Assembly (NCBI RefSeq): GCF_003172955.1
Contig: NZ_QGKR01000160.1
Span: 1-44,672 of the forward strand
Length of the DNA stretch: 44,672 nt
Origin: Micromonospora acroterricola
GTDB taxonomy: Bacteria > Actinomycetota > Actinomycetes > Mycobacteriales > Micromonosporaceae
Direction of reading: 5' to 3'
Shown: one piece after another, positions 29,583 through 36,858 of the stretch
How positions within the stretch are numbered: the stretch's first letter is position 1
Layout of the letters: every line of letters starts with the position of its first letter
Translations under genes and position numbers: made by a program
The notes under the pieces: generated by a model
Told to the model about the DNA's origin: nothing
The model's database searches: none
Seen by the model: only the letters and a program-made list of their open reading frames with translations

Positions 29583-30676
29583 GCGGTGGTGACAAGCTCG
29601 ACTTCGAGATCCGTCCGAATCCCGCGCCGGTATCCGCCGCCGACCGGGCCGCCCTGCTGGCCAACCCCGGGTTCGGCCGGGTGTTCACCGACCACATGGT
29701 CACCGTCCGCTATGCCGACGGCAAGGGTTGGTACGACGCCCGGGTGGAGGCGCGCGCGCCGATCCCGATGGACCCGGCCAGCGCGGTGCTGCACTACGCG
29801 CAGGAGATCTTCGAGGGGCTGAAGGCGTACCGGACCGCCGACGGCGGTGTGACCATGTTCCGGCCGGACGCCAACGCCGCCAGGTTCGTCGCCTCGGCGC
29901 AGCGCATGGCGATGCCGGTGCTACCGCCCGAGGTCTTCGTCGACTCGCTGCACAAGCTCATCGAGGTCGACCAGGAGTGGATCCCGACCGGTGAGGACGG
30001 CAGCCTCTACCTGCGGCCGTTCATGTTCGCCAGCGAGGTCTTCCTCGGCGTCCGCCCGGCCAACGAATACCTCTACATGGTGATCGCCTCGCCGGTCGGC
30101 GCGTACTTCACCGGCGGGGTCAAGCCGGTCACCGTGTGGGTCTCACCGGACTACACCCGGGCGGCGCCCGGCGGCACCGGCGCGGCCAAGTGCGGCGGCA
30201 ACTACGCCGCGTCACTGGCGGCCCAGGCCGAGGCCATCGACGCCGGCTGCGACCAGGTGGTCTTCCTGGACGCGGTGGAGCGGCGCTTCGTCGACGAGTT
30301 GGGCGGCATGAACGTCTTCTTCGTCTACGACGACGACACGGTGGTCACCCCGCCGCTGACCGGCACGATCCTGCCGGGCATCACCCGGGACGCGGTGCTC
30401 ACCCTCGCCGGCGCGGCCGGTCACCGGGTCGAGGAGCGGCCGGTCACCTTCGCCGACTGGCAGGCGGACGCGGCCAGCGGCCGGCTCCGCGAGGTCTTCG
30501 CCTGCGGCACCGCCGCGGTGATCACGCCGATCGGCGGGGTCCGCTTCCCGGACGGCGAGTTCCTGATCGGCGGCGGCGAGCCCGGCCGCGTGACGATGGC
30601 GCTACGCCAACAACTGGTCGACATCCAGCGCGGCAAGGCCACCGACCCGCAGGGCTGGGTGCGCCGGGTCCTCTGA
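29579..30676 (+). CDS. ilvE: Branched-chain amino acid aminotransferase
   Basis: A 365-residue fold-type IV PLP enzyme performing the last step to valine, leucine and isoleucine using glutamate. The PLP lysine is Lys204 in [54 protein letters not shown] and the phosphate-binding GTAAVITPI are family landmarks. ATG 29579 has GGGAGG eight bases before it and fits the length of actinobacterial IlvE. It follows leuB by 171 bp with its own probable promoter. Confidence 0.95.
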   Translation: MSGGDKLDFEIRPNPAPVSAADRAALLANPGFGRVFTDHMVTVRYADGKGWYDARVEARAPIPMDPASAVLHYAQEIFEGLKAYRTADGGVTMFRPDANAARFVASAQRMAMPVLPPEVFVDSLHKLIEVDQEWIPTGEDGSLYLRPFMFASEVFLGVRPANEYLYMVIASPVGAYFTGGVKPVTVWVSPDYTRAAPGGTGAAKCGGNYAASLAAQAEAIDAGCDQVVFLDAVERRFVDELGGMNVFFVYDDDTVVTPPLTGTILPGITRDAVLTLAGAAGHRVEERPVTFADWQADAASGRLREVFACGTAAVITPIGGVRFPDGEFLIGGGEPGRVTMALRQQLVDIQRGKATDPQGWVRRVL

Positions 30677-30724
30677 CGCCCGCCGGCACGGCTGCACGCG
30701 GTCCGACCGACATCGGTTCGTCCG

Positions 30725-30769
30725 GGCGCGACGCCTCAGGGTCATCCGATGGCCCCGAGGCGTCGCGCC
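30725..30769. terminator. Hairpin between convergent ilvE and phosphatase genes
   Basis: Seventeen-base arms GGCGCGACGCCTCAGGG (30725-30741) and CCCCGAGGCGTCGCGCC (30753-30769) pair with one mismatch around an 11-base loop, just before the stop of the opposing gene. Confidence 0.78.
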
Positions 30770-30774
30770 GACGG

Positions 30775-31515
30775 CTAGTCCAGCAGGTGATCGCGGAGGG
30801 CCGCCAGTTGCTCGTCGGTCACCCCGGCGTGGCGTAGGTAGCCTTCCACCGAGCCGTGACCCTCGCGCAGCTCGGCGAGGAAGGTCTCCATCGTCTCGGC
30901 GGGCGAGGCCAGGAACGGCGCCGGCAGGTTCGCCCCGCCCGGCGTGGTGGCGGCCAGCCAGGCGCTGAAGCGGGCCGACGCCTCCGTGCTCAGCGCGTAG
31001 TCCGCGACGATGTCGGCGTCGTCGACGCCGAGCACGGCGAGGGTCAACGCGCACACGATGCCGGTGCGGTCCTTGCCCGCGACGCAGTGCACCACCACCG
31101 GGGCGTTCGCGGAGTCCGCGATCAGCCCGACCGCCTCGGCCAGCCCGGCGGTGCCGGTCTGGGCCAGGTCGGCGTAGCGGTCCGCGAGGTAGCGGGCCAG
31201 GCTGACACCCTCCTCGTGCGGCTGCTCGGCCCAGTCCGCGTGCTCCGGGTGGATGTGCCGGTAGGTCAGCCCCGGGTACGCCGGAACCCGACCGTCGCGG
31301 TCCACCTCGGCCGGGCGGCGCAGGTCGATGACGGTGCGGATGCCGATCGCGGCGAACGCGTCCCGGTCGTGCTCGCCGAGGCGGTGCAGCGAGTCGGAGC
31401 GGTAGAGCCGGCCCCGGCACACGGTGCGGCCGTCGTGGGCGGCGTAGCCACCGACGTCGCGGAAGTTGAAGGTCGCGGGCAGCGAGATGTGTCGGTTGTC
31501 ATCGATGGCGTCCAC
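30775..31515 (-). CDS. Tyrosine/dual-specificity-type protein phosphatase
   Basis: A 246-residue member of the bacterial PTP family related to Mycobacterium PtpB. The catalytic loop is HCVAGKDRTG with Cys144, and SLPATFNFRDVGGY near the N-terminus is the family's FRDxGG segment. GTG 31515 is preferred: it lies just before the conserved region, and TACCGT ending six bases upstream could give a leaderless transcript. The longer frame to 31626 runs through a hairpin and into the next gene. Substrates may be phosphotyrosine proteins or phosphoinositides, which the sequence does not decide. Confidence 0.88.
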   Translation of the reverse strand: MDAIDDNRHISLPATFNFRDVGGYAAHDGRTVCRGRLYRSDSLHRLGEHDRDAFAAIGIRTVIDLRRPAEVDRDGRVPAYPGLTYRHIHPEHADWAEQPHEEGVSLARYLADRYADLAQTGTAGLAEAVGLIADSANAPVVVHCVAGKDRTGIVCALTLAVLGVDDADIVADYALSTEASARFSAWLAATTPGGANLPAPFLASPAETMETFLAELREGHGSVEGYLRHAGVTDEQLAALRDHLLD

Positions 31516-31529
31516 GGTGACACGGTAAC

Positions 31530-31557
31530 GGCCGGTGGGGTCGAGCCCCCACCGGCC
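31530..31557 (-). terminator. Hairpin after the PRC-barrel gene
   Basis: GGCCGGTGGGG (31530-31540) and CCCCACCGGCC (31547-31557) pair exactly over 11 bp with a six-base loop, between the PRC-barrel stop and the phosphatase start. Confidence 0.65.
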
Positions 31558-31573
31558 GTCGGGTCCGGTTCGG

Positions 31574-32032
31574 CTACCGCGCGGTGCCCGGCGGGAGCGC
31601 GCCGTACGTCTCGTCGTAGTAGCCACCCAGATGGTCCCGGTATGCCGGGTCGCTGTGGCTGGTCTCGTCGTACTCGGGGGCGGCCTTGATCTGGTCGCGG
31701 GTCCGGTCGACGGAGACGGTGCGCTGGTCGTGGTCGACCTGGTTGACCGTGCCGGCCGGCAGCATCACCTTCTTGCCGAAGATCCACGGGCCGGTGTCCA
31801 CCACCAGGTAGCTGCCGTCCACCTCGTGGCTGGCGCTGTCGATCTTGCCGATCCCACCGTCGGTGGCCTCGACCTTGTAGCCGACCAGGTCGGCGTCGGC
31901 CACCCCGGCCTGGTCACGGTAGCGCCAGGGGTCGAAGGCGCCGGCCGGCGCGCCGCCGGGCACCGCGCCCTGGTCGCTGCCGGGCAGGGGGTCCGGCGCG
32001 GCGTGCGTGGCGTGCGGGTCGATCCTGTCCAT
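31574..32032 (-). CDS. PRC-barrel domain protein
   Basis: A 152-residue cytoplasmic protein. After a Pro/Gly-rich start, residues about 40-110 form a PRC-barrel (ADLVGYKVEATDGGIGKIDS then GSYLVVDTGPWIFGKKVMLP), a fold used in photosynthetic reaction-centre and RNA-processing proteins and in many small stress-linked actinobacterial proteins. The C-terminal part is acidic and Tyr-rich (GGYYDETYGALPPG). ATG 32032 is preferred to the GTG three codons upstream because AGGAG lies eight bases before it. Function unknown. Confidence 0.8.
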   Translation of the reverse strand: MDRIDPHATHAAPDPLPGSDQGAVPGGAPAGAFDPWRYRDQAGVADADLVGYKVEATDGGIGKIDSASHEVDGSYLVVDTGPWIFGKKVMLPAGTVNQVDHDQRTVSVDRTRDQIKAAPEYDETSHSDPAYRDHLGGYYDETYGALPPGTAR

Positions 32033-32120
32033 CCCGTTCACTCCTGACTGTCGCCGATCGCCTCGGCGTGGGTGAGTGCGTCCCCGCAGGAGCTACCCGG
32101 CCGCCGGGGGCCGGAAACGG

Positions 32121-32158
32121 CGACGGGCCGACACCGCGGGTGCGGCGGCGGCCCGTCG
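32121..32158 (-). terminator. Hairpin after ahpD
   Basis: CGACGGGCCG (32121-32130) and CGGCCCGTCG (32149-32158) pair exactly with an 18-base loop, 12 bp past the ahpD stop. Confidence 0.65.
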
Positions 32159-32169
32159 GGGCGTACCGG

Positions 32170-32700
32170 TCAGGCGAGGGCGGCCTCGGCGTCCAGGGTG
32201 ACGGCCGCGGCGTGCACCACGGCGGAGATCCGCAGCGCCTCGTGCACCTGCTCCCGGGTGAAGCCGCTGCGGCGCAGCGCCTTCTCGTGCGACTCCAGGC
32301 ACACCCCGCAGCCGTTGATCGCCGAGACGGCGAGGCACCACAGCTCGAAGTCGCCCTTGTCCACCCCGGGCCGGGCGATGATCTGCATCCGCAGCCGGGC
32401 CGGCGTCGAGGCGTACTGCTCGTCGCCGATGAGGTGCTTGGCCCGGTAGTAGACGTTGGTCATGGCCATGATGGCCGCGGCGCCCTTGGCGGCCCGGACG
32501 CCCTCCGGCTCGAGGTGCCCGAGCGCCTCGGCGGCGATCTCGCGGAGCACCACGGGGTTGCGGGAGGCCACCGCGCAGGCCAGCGCGGTGCCCCAGGCCT
32601 GCACCGGAGTCAGCGTCGAGGTGCCGACGATGGAGCCCAGGTTGAGCCTGATGTCCTTGGCGTACTCGGGCAGAGCCGCCGTGATCGCGTCCAGGCCCAC
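32170..32700 (-). CDS. ahpD: Alkyl hydroperoxide reductase AhpD
   Basis: A 176-residue all-helical AhpD. In Mycobacterium it relays electrons from lipoylated SucB/Lpd to AhpC and has weak peroxidase activity itself. The redox pair is Cys131/Cys134 in NGCGVC with His138 after it, and ELWCLAVSAINGC and NNVFY-type MTNVYYRAK match the family. GTG 32700 lies two bases after the stop of the ahpC remnant, so it was and still is coupled to that frame. Because AhpC's catalytic body is missing here, AhpD must use another peroxiredoxin or act alone. Confidence 0.94.
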   Translation of the reverse strand: MGLDAITAALPEYAKDIRLNLGSIVGTSTLTPVQAWGTALACAVASRNPVVLREIAAEALGHLEPEGVRAAKGAAAIMAMTNVYYRAKHLIGDEQYASTPARLRMQIIARPGVDKGDFELWCLAVSAINGCGVCLESHEKALRRSGFTREQVHEALRISAVVHAAAVTLDAEAALA

Positions 32701-32702
32701 GG

Positions 32703-32792
32703 TCAGGCCCCGGCGCCGGCGAGGAGGTCGGCGTCCAGGGACACGCAGGCGGTGAGTTCGTACTCCGGGAAGGGGTTACCGACAGTGAGCAA
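32703..32792 (-). pseudogene. ahpC: ahpC remnant with in-frame internal deletion
   Basis: TTG 32792, preceded by AGGAGG (32802-32797), opens a 29-residue frame. LTVGNPFPEYELTACVSLD matches the first 20 residues of actinobacterial AhpC, and DADLLAGAGA resembles its last ten (the TLDxxxLLxG end). About 150 intervening codons of a normal AhpC, including the peroxidatic Cys of the CPTE motif and the resolving Cys near the C-terminus, are absent without a frameshift. LDA occurs in both the N- and C-terminal segments of homologues, so recombination between short repeats is a likely cause. Ribosome-binding site, start and coupling to ahpD are preserved. Confidence 0.75.
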
Positions 32793-32826
32793 GGGTCCTC
32801 CTGGGGAGCGGCGCAGGGGCCGGTAA

Positions 32827-32841
32827 CTGGATCTGTTCCAG
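32827..32841. promoter_or_regulatory. Inverted repeat upstream of the ahpC remnant/ahpD
   Basis: CTGGATCTGTTCCAG has exact five-base half-sites (CTGGA/TCCAG) around a five-base spacer, 35-50 bp upstream of the ahpC start in an otherwise gene-free divergent region (32803-33007). It could bind an oxidative-stress regulator; none can be named from the sequence. Confidence 0.3.
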
Positions 32842-33007
32842 ATGCTTCCCTAGGACTGTTCGCGCCGCTGAGCGGGCAGGTGACGTGTGAAGCCGATCAC
32901 GAGCGGCGGGTTGTGCCCGCGACGGGACCATGCCCGGGTGTGGCGACACTGCGTCACCGTCTCGCGATGTGGATTATTTCTCCCAAAATCAGGGGAGGGG
33001 TGGCAGA

Positions 33008-33049
33008 GTGGCGACCGTGACCAGCACAGCCCTGATTATTGCGACCTAG
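33008..33049 (+). CDS. cimA leader peptide (attenuation)
   Basis: GTG 33008 follows GGGAGGGG (32993-33000) by seven bases and opens a 13-codon peptide, MATVTSTALIIAT. It holds Val, Leu and two consecutive Ile codons (ATT ATT, rare in this GC-rich DNA) and four Thr. The TAG lies at the base of a hairpin that precedes a T-tailed terminator. This matches a ribosome-mediated attenuator sensing isoleucine, the end product of the pathway started by the downstream citramalate synthase. A second in-frame GTG at 33017 is possible. Confidence 0.68.
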   Translation: MATVTSTALIIAT

Positions 33050-33108
33050 CGCGCCGGCTCTCCCTCCGCCGAGCGCGCAGACCTCCCGCATCCGCGGGAG
33101 GTCTTTTT
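33050..33108 (+). promoter_or_regulatory. cimA transcription attenuator
   Basis: After the leader peptide, GCGCGCCGGC pairs with GCCG-A-GCGCGC (about 33050-33078). This is followed by an exact 10-bp hairpin GACCTCCCGC/GCGGGAGGTC (33080-33089 with 33094-33103), a four-base loop and five T (33104-33108). It ends 22 bases before the cimA ATG and is a strong intrinsic terminator. Confidence 0.78.
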
Positions 33109-33130
33109 GTTGCTCCGAGAAAGGATCCTG

Positions 33131-34714
33131 ATGACGTTCCAGGTCTACGACACGACGTTGCGCGACGGCGCCCAGCGCGAGGGGCTCACCTACTCGGTGG
33201 TCGACAAGCTGGCGGTGGCCCGACTGCTCGACGAGTTCGGTGTCGGCTTCATCGAGGGTGGCTGGCCGGGCGCGGTGCCCAAGGACACCGAGTTCTTCCG
33301 CCGGGCCCGCACCGAGCTGGACCTGCGGCACGCCGTGCTGGTCGCGTTCGGCGCCACCCGCAAGGCCGGTGTCGCGGTGGCCGACGACCCCCAGGTGCGC
33401 GGCCTTCTGGACGCGCAGACCCCCGCGGTGGCGCTGGTCGCGAAGGCCGACACCCGGCACGTCGAGCGCGCGCTGCGCACCACCGGCGCGGAGAACCTGG
33501 CGATGATCCACGACACCGTCAGCCACCTCGTCGGCGAGGGCCGCCGGGTCTTCGTGGACGGGGAACACTTCTTCGACGGCTACCGGCACGACCCGGCGTA
33601 CGGCGCGGCCGTGGTGCAGACCGCGCTCGCCGCCGGGGCCGAGCGGATGGTGCTCTGCGACACCAACGGCGGAATGCTGCCGTCGCAGGTGACCGCCGTG
33701 ATCGCCGACCTGACCGGCCGGCTGGGGATCGACCCCGGGCTGCTCGGCATGCACGCGCAGAACGACACCTCGTGCGCGGTGGCCAACACGATCGCGGCGG
33801 TGGAGGCGGGTGTCCGCCACGTGCAGGGCACCGCCAACGGGTACGGCGAGCGCCCCGGCAACGCCGACCTCTTCGCGGTCGTCGCCAACCTCCAACTCAA
33901 GCTGGGCATGCCCGTCCTACCGGAGGGCTGCCTGGCGCAGATGGTGCGGGTCTCGCACGCCATCGCCGAGATCGCCAACATCGCCCCCGACACCCACCAG
34001 GCCTACGTCGGGGCCGCCGCCTTCGCCCACAAGGCGGGGCTGCACGCGAGCGCGATCAAGGTCGACCCGTTGCTCTACAACCACGTGGACCCGTCGGTGG
34101 TGGGCAACGACATGCGGATCCTGATAACCGAGATGGCCGGCCGGGCCAGCGTCGAGCTCAAGAGTCGCGAGCTCGGGCTGGACCTGGCCGGCCGTCCGGA
34201 GGCGCTGACCCGGGTCACCAAACGGGTCAAGGAGCTGGAGGCCGGCGGCTGGTCCTTCGAGGCGGCGGACGCGTCCTTCGAGTTGCTGGTCCGCTCCGAG
34301 CTGCCGGAGGGCGGTCCGGCGCGGCCGTTCACGCTGGAGTCGTACCGGGTGCTGGTGGAGCACCGCGAGGACGGCGCGGTGGTCTCCGAGGCGACCGTGA
34401 AGATCCGGGTACGCGGGGAGCGGGTGATCGCCACCGCCGAGGGCAACGGCCCGGTCAACGCGCTGGACGAGGCGCTGCGGGTCGGGCTGGCGCGGCACTA
34501 CCCGCAGCTGCGCGACTTCGAGCTGGCCGACTACAAGGTGCGCATCCTGGAGGGCAGCCACGGCACCGGCGCGGTGACGCGGGTGCTGCTGGAGACCGCC
34601 GACGGCGGCGGCCGGGACTGGACCACGGTGGGCGTGCACCCCAACGTGGTCGAGGCCAGTTGGCACGCCCTCGTCGACGCCCTCACCTACGGCCTGGCCC
34701 CCGCGCCCGTCTGA
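33131..34714 (+). CDS. cimA: (R)-citramalate synthase
   Basis: A 527-residue HMGL-like/LeuA-superfamily enzyme that condenses acetyl-CoA and pyruvate to (R)-citramalate, giving a threonine-independent route to 2-ketobutyrate and isoleucine. The TIM barrel begins VYDTTLRDGAQREGLTYS, with the metal-site segment HAQNDTSCAVANT and GTANGYGERPGNADL, then AGLHASAI. The C-terminal regulatory (LeuA dimer) domain spans about residues 390-520. It is the CimA/long type rather than 2-isopropylmalate synthase. ATG 33131 has AAAGGA six bases before it; the frame's earlier start lies inside the terminator. The Ile-coding leader supports the assignment. Confidence 0.93.
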   Translation: MTFQVYDTTLRDGAQREGLTYSVVDKLAVARLLDEFGVGFIEGGWPGAVPKDTEFFRRARTELDLRHAVLVAFGATRKAGVAVADDPQVRGLLDAQTPAVALVAKADTRHVERALRTTGAENLAMIHDTVSHLVGEGRRVFVDGEHFFDGYRHDPAYGAAVVQTALAAGAERMVLCDTNGGMLPSQVTAVIADLTGRLGIDPGLLGMHAQNDTSCAVANTIAAVEAGVRHVQGTANGYGERPGNADLFAVVANLQLKLGMPVLPEGCLAQMVRVSHAIAEIANIAPDTHQAYVGAAAFAHKAGLHASAIKVDPLLYNHVDPSVVGNDMRILITEMAGRASVELKSRELGLDLAGRPEALTRVTKRVKELEAGGWSFEAADASFELLVRSELPEGGPARPFTLESYRVLVEHREDGAVVSEATVKIRVRGERVIATAEGNGPVNALDEALRVGLARHYPQLRDFELADYKVRILEGSHGTGAVTRVLLETADGGGRDWTTVGVHPNVVEASWHALVDALTYGLAPAPV

Positions 34715-34726
34715 TCCACCTCTCAC

Positions 34727-34751
34727 CCGCCCTGCGCGGCGCGCAGGGCGG
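34727..34751. terminator. Hairpin between convergent cimA and EEP genes
   Basis: CCGCCCTGCGC (34727-34737) and GCGCAGGGCGG (34741-34751) pair exactly with a three-base loop, 12 bp past the cimA stop. Confidence 0.78.
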
Positions 34752-34783
34752 CGCGGCTGGCCCCCGGTGGGTCGGCGCGTGGG

Positions 34784-35779
34784 TCAGCCGGTGGGGAGGG
34801 TGAGGGTTGCCAGCACGGGGCGGTGGTCGCTGCCGGGGAGGGCGAGCACCGTCACCGAGCGGACCGCGATGCGACGGTCGACCAGCACGTGGTCGATGGT
34901 GACCGGCGGGATCAGGTCGCCGTCGTACGGGCCCCACGTGCCGGTCAGTCCCGCCCCGGTGGCGTCGGCGGCGTCGACGTAACCGGTGCGCAGCAGGGCC
35001 CGCAGCGGGCCGTGGTCGAGGGTGGCGTTGAAGTCCCCGGCGAGGATGCGCAGGCCACCGTCCGGAGTGGCCGGTGGCTGGGCCGCCAGGTCGGCACGCC
35101 ACGCGCCGACCTGGTCCAGCGCGTACGGCGCCGACGGGTGCGCCGACTCGACGCGGACCGGGGGTGTGCCGGGGACGGCCAGCGTGCCGTACGCCTGGGT
35201 GAAGCCCCAGCCGCCGCGGTTGTGCCGGATGCCGGCGTCGGCGATCGGCCAGCGCGAGTAGAGCCCGGAGCCGGGCGTGCCGATCTGCGGGTTGAGCTGC
35301 CGGTGGGGTAGCAGCTCATCGAGGCCGAGCCGACGCAGGGCCGCCTGTGCGTCCGGGGTGAACTCCTGCACGGTGAGCACGTCCACCCGGTGGCGCCGGA
35401 CCAGCTCGACCAGGGTCCGCGCGTCACCGGCGCCCGCGAGCAGGTTGGCGGTGAGCAGCCGCACGGTCGGGCCGGTCACCGTCGGCTGCGGGGCCGCCAG
35501 CGCCCGGGGCGCGACCACGCCGAGCAGCGCCACGGCGGCCAGCGCCGCGACGGCCGCCGGCCACCAGCGCCGCAGGGCGAGGGTGAGGGCCACGGCCGGC
35601 ACGCTCCAGCCCGCGACGTACGGGGTGAAGGCGAGCGCCTGCACCAGCGGCCCCCGGTCCAGGCCGGCCAGCCGGACGGCGGCCCAGGCGACCGGCGGTA
35701 CGACCGCCAACCAGCAGACCACCGAGCCGATCTGGGCGAAGCGGCCTCGGGTCGGCGTGGACGCAACGTCGACGATCAT
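34784..35779 (-). CDS. Membrane-anchored endonuclease/exonuclease/phosphatase family protein
   Basis: A 331-residue protein with about three N-terminal membrane helices (residues 20-105). A catalytic domain of the DNase I/inositol-phosphatase (EEP) fold then probably faces outward. Conserved catalytic elements are LLTANLLAGAG (Asn), VLTVQEFTPD (Glu), LAGDFNATLDH (Asp and Asn), TIDHVLVD (Asp-His) and LPGSDHRPVLATL (Asp-His). Substrate could be nucleic acid, a phospholipid or a phosphoester. The helices-plus-EEP layout is common in actinobacteria. ATG 35779 lacks a strong ribosome-binding site. Confidence 0.85.
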   Translation of the reverse strand: MIVDVASTPTRGRFAQIGSVVCWLAVVPPVAWAAVRLAGLDRGPLVQALAFTPYVAGWSVPAVALTLALRRWWPAAVAALAAVALLGVVAPRALAAPQPTVTGPTVRLLTANLLAGAGDARTLVELVRRHRVDVLTVQEFTPDAQAALRRLGLDELLPHRQLNPQIGTPGSGLYSRWPIADAGIRHNRGGWGFTQAYGTLAVPGTPPVRVESAHPSAPYALDQVGAWRADLAAQPPATPDGGLRILAGDFNATLDHGPLRALLRTGYVDAADATGAGLTGTWGPYDGDLIPPVTIDHVLVDRRIAVRSVTVLALPGSDHRPVLATLTLPTG

Positions 35780-35890
35780 GGCCGTCAGCCTAGCGGGAAC
35801 CCGCCGTCCCCCATTTCATGAATGGTTTTCCGTTCACCTTTCACAATTATCTGACGCCTGGCCGACAGCTCGATAAAGTGAGATCAACTA

Positions 35891-35920
35891 TTGACGTTCG
35901 GCTTTTTCCGGTGCTACGTT
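35891..35920 (+). promoter_or_regulatory. Strong promoter of the exported-protein gene
   Basis: TTGACG (35891-35896), an 18-bp spacer and TACGTT (35915-35920) lie in an AT-rich stretch. The start would be near 35927, giving a leader of about 190 bases before the ATG at 36119. Confidence 0.65.
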
Positions 35921-35926
35921 CCATCT

Positions 35927-36118
35927 GGCCTAAACGACGCAACTCTGAGTAGTAATCCCAGCTCAGGCCGGACGTAGATCGTTGAGAAATCAACCTCACC
36001 AGGTGCGCGTGAGAACACTTGCTCCGGTCTCATTGTCGTCGTCCACCTATTACAGGCAGTCATCCGTCCCGCCCCGCGGGTCGGCCGAATTCGCACGGTC
36101 ACACAAGGGGGACCTGTC
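35927..36118 (+). promoter_or_regulatory. Long structured 5' leader of the exported-protein gene
   Basis: Hairpins in order are CTGAG/CTCAG (35944-35948 with 35962-35966), GTTGA-GAAA-TCAAC (35981-35994, a GNRA-type tetraloop) and directly abutting CTCAC/GTGAG (35995-35999 with 36009-36013). CCCG/CGGG follows near 36068-36080. No ORF is evident. It does not match the c-di-GMP or ydaO riboswitch patterns I know. It may be a regulatory or stabilising leader. Confidence 0.4.
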
Positions 36119-36625
36119 ATGAGCACATCTTTCCGACGTAAGGCGGCGGCGGTCACGTTCGCCGTCCTGGGCCTCAGCCTGGCTGGGGGCGGGATCGCCG
36201 TCGCCCAGCCGACCGCGAAGGCTCCGGCGGAGGCCGTCCAGCCGGCGGCCCGCAGCACGAACGCCCAGCCGCCGGTGACGGCGGAGTCGGCCCGCAAGGC
36301 CAAGGCCGCGCTGAAGTCCGGTGCGACCACACTCGCGGCCAGCACCACCATCGTGGTCGTCAACGCCAACGGCACCAGGGCGCGCGGCACCGGCACGGTG
36401 ATCAAGTACGGCGTCGGCCAGTACGAGGTCCAGTTCGCCAACACCGTGACGAACGCCGTCTTCGTGGCCACCATCGGGCGGGCTGACGCCTGCTGCATCC
36501 CGCCGGCCGGCGAGATCTCGGTCGCAGCTCGGCTGGGCACGCCGAACGGGGTCTTCGTGCAGACCCGAAACTCGGCGGGCACTCCGGCCGACCTGGGTTT
36601 CCACCTGGTCGTCCACACCTCCTGA
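36119..36625 (+). CDS. Exported protein of unknown function
   Basis: A 168-residue protein with a Sec signal peptide (FRRKAAAVTFAVLGLSLAGG then GIAVAQ; cleavage predicted after AVA). An Ala/Pro/Lys-rich linker (residues 32-75) leads to a compact beta-rich domain (STTIVVVNANGTRARGTGTV, then KYGVGQYEVQFANTV and NGVFVQTRNSAG). The domain resembles C-terminal modules I have seen in secreted actinobacterial proteins, some with collagen-like repeats, but I know no function. Adjacent Cys residues in DACCIPPAG might form a vicinal or intermolecular disulfide. AAGGGGG precedes the ATG. The strong promoter suggests an abundant product. Confidence 0.82.
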   Translation: MSTSFRRKAAAVTFAVLGLSLAGGGIAVAQPTAKAPAEAVQPAARSTNAQPPVTAESARKAKAALKSGATTLAASTTIVVVNANGTRARGTGTVIKYGVGQYEVQFANTVTNAVFVATIGRADACCIPPAGEISVAARLGTPNGVFVQTRNSAGTPADLGFHLVVHTS

Positions 36626-36676
36626 CGGTCCGGGGGGCCGGCCTGGTCAAGGGCCGGCGACCCGGGTTGTCCCGAT

Positions 36677-36703
36677 GAAGCCGCCGGCCCGCCCGGCGGC
36701 TTC
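36677..36703 (+). terminator. Hairpin after the exported-protein gene
   Basis: GAAGCCGCCGG (36677-36687) and CCGGCGGCTTC (36693-36703) pair exactly with a five-base loop, about 50 bp past the stop. Confidence 0.75.
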
Positions 36704-36858
36704 GCCCTGCACTCCGTCTGACGTCGTGCGCGTGGCTCGTGCCGTCCCGGGGCGGTTGTCACCCATCCGAACAGTTCATCCCGACCCGGGGTGCGTTCGG
36801 GCCGTTCGGCGCTGATAATCCGACGTTTGCCGGGCTGCCGCCCCGGGAAGCAAGCACC

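Noticed and set aside
35927..36118. c-di-GMP or c-di-AMP (ydaO) riboswitch in the exported-protein leader
   Set aside because: The conserved cores of these classes, as I know them, are not visible; only generic hairpins are present.
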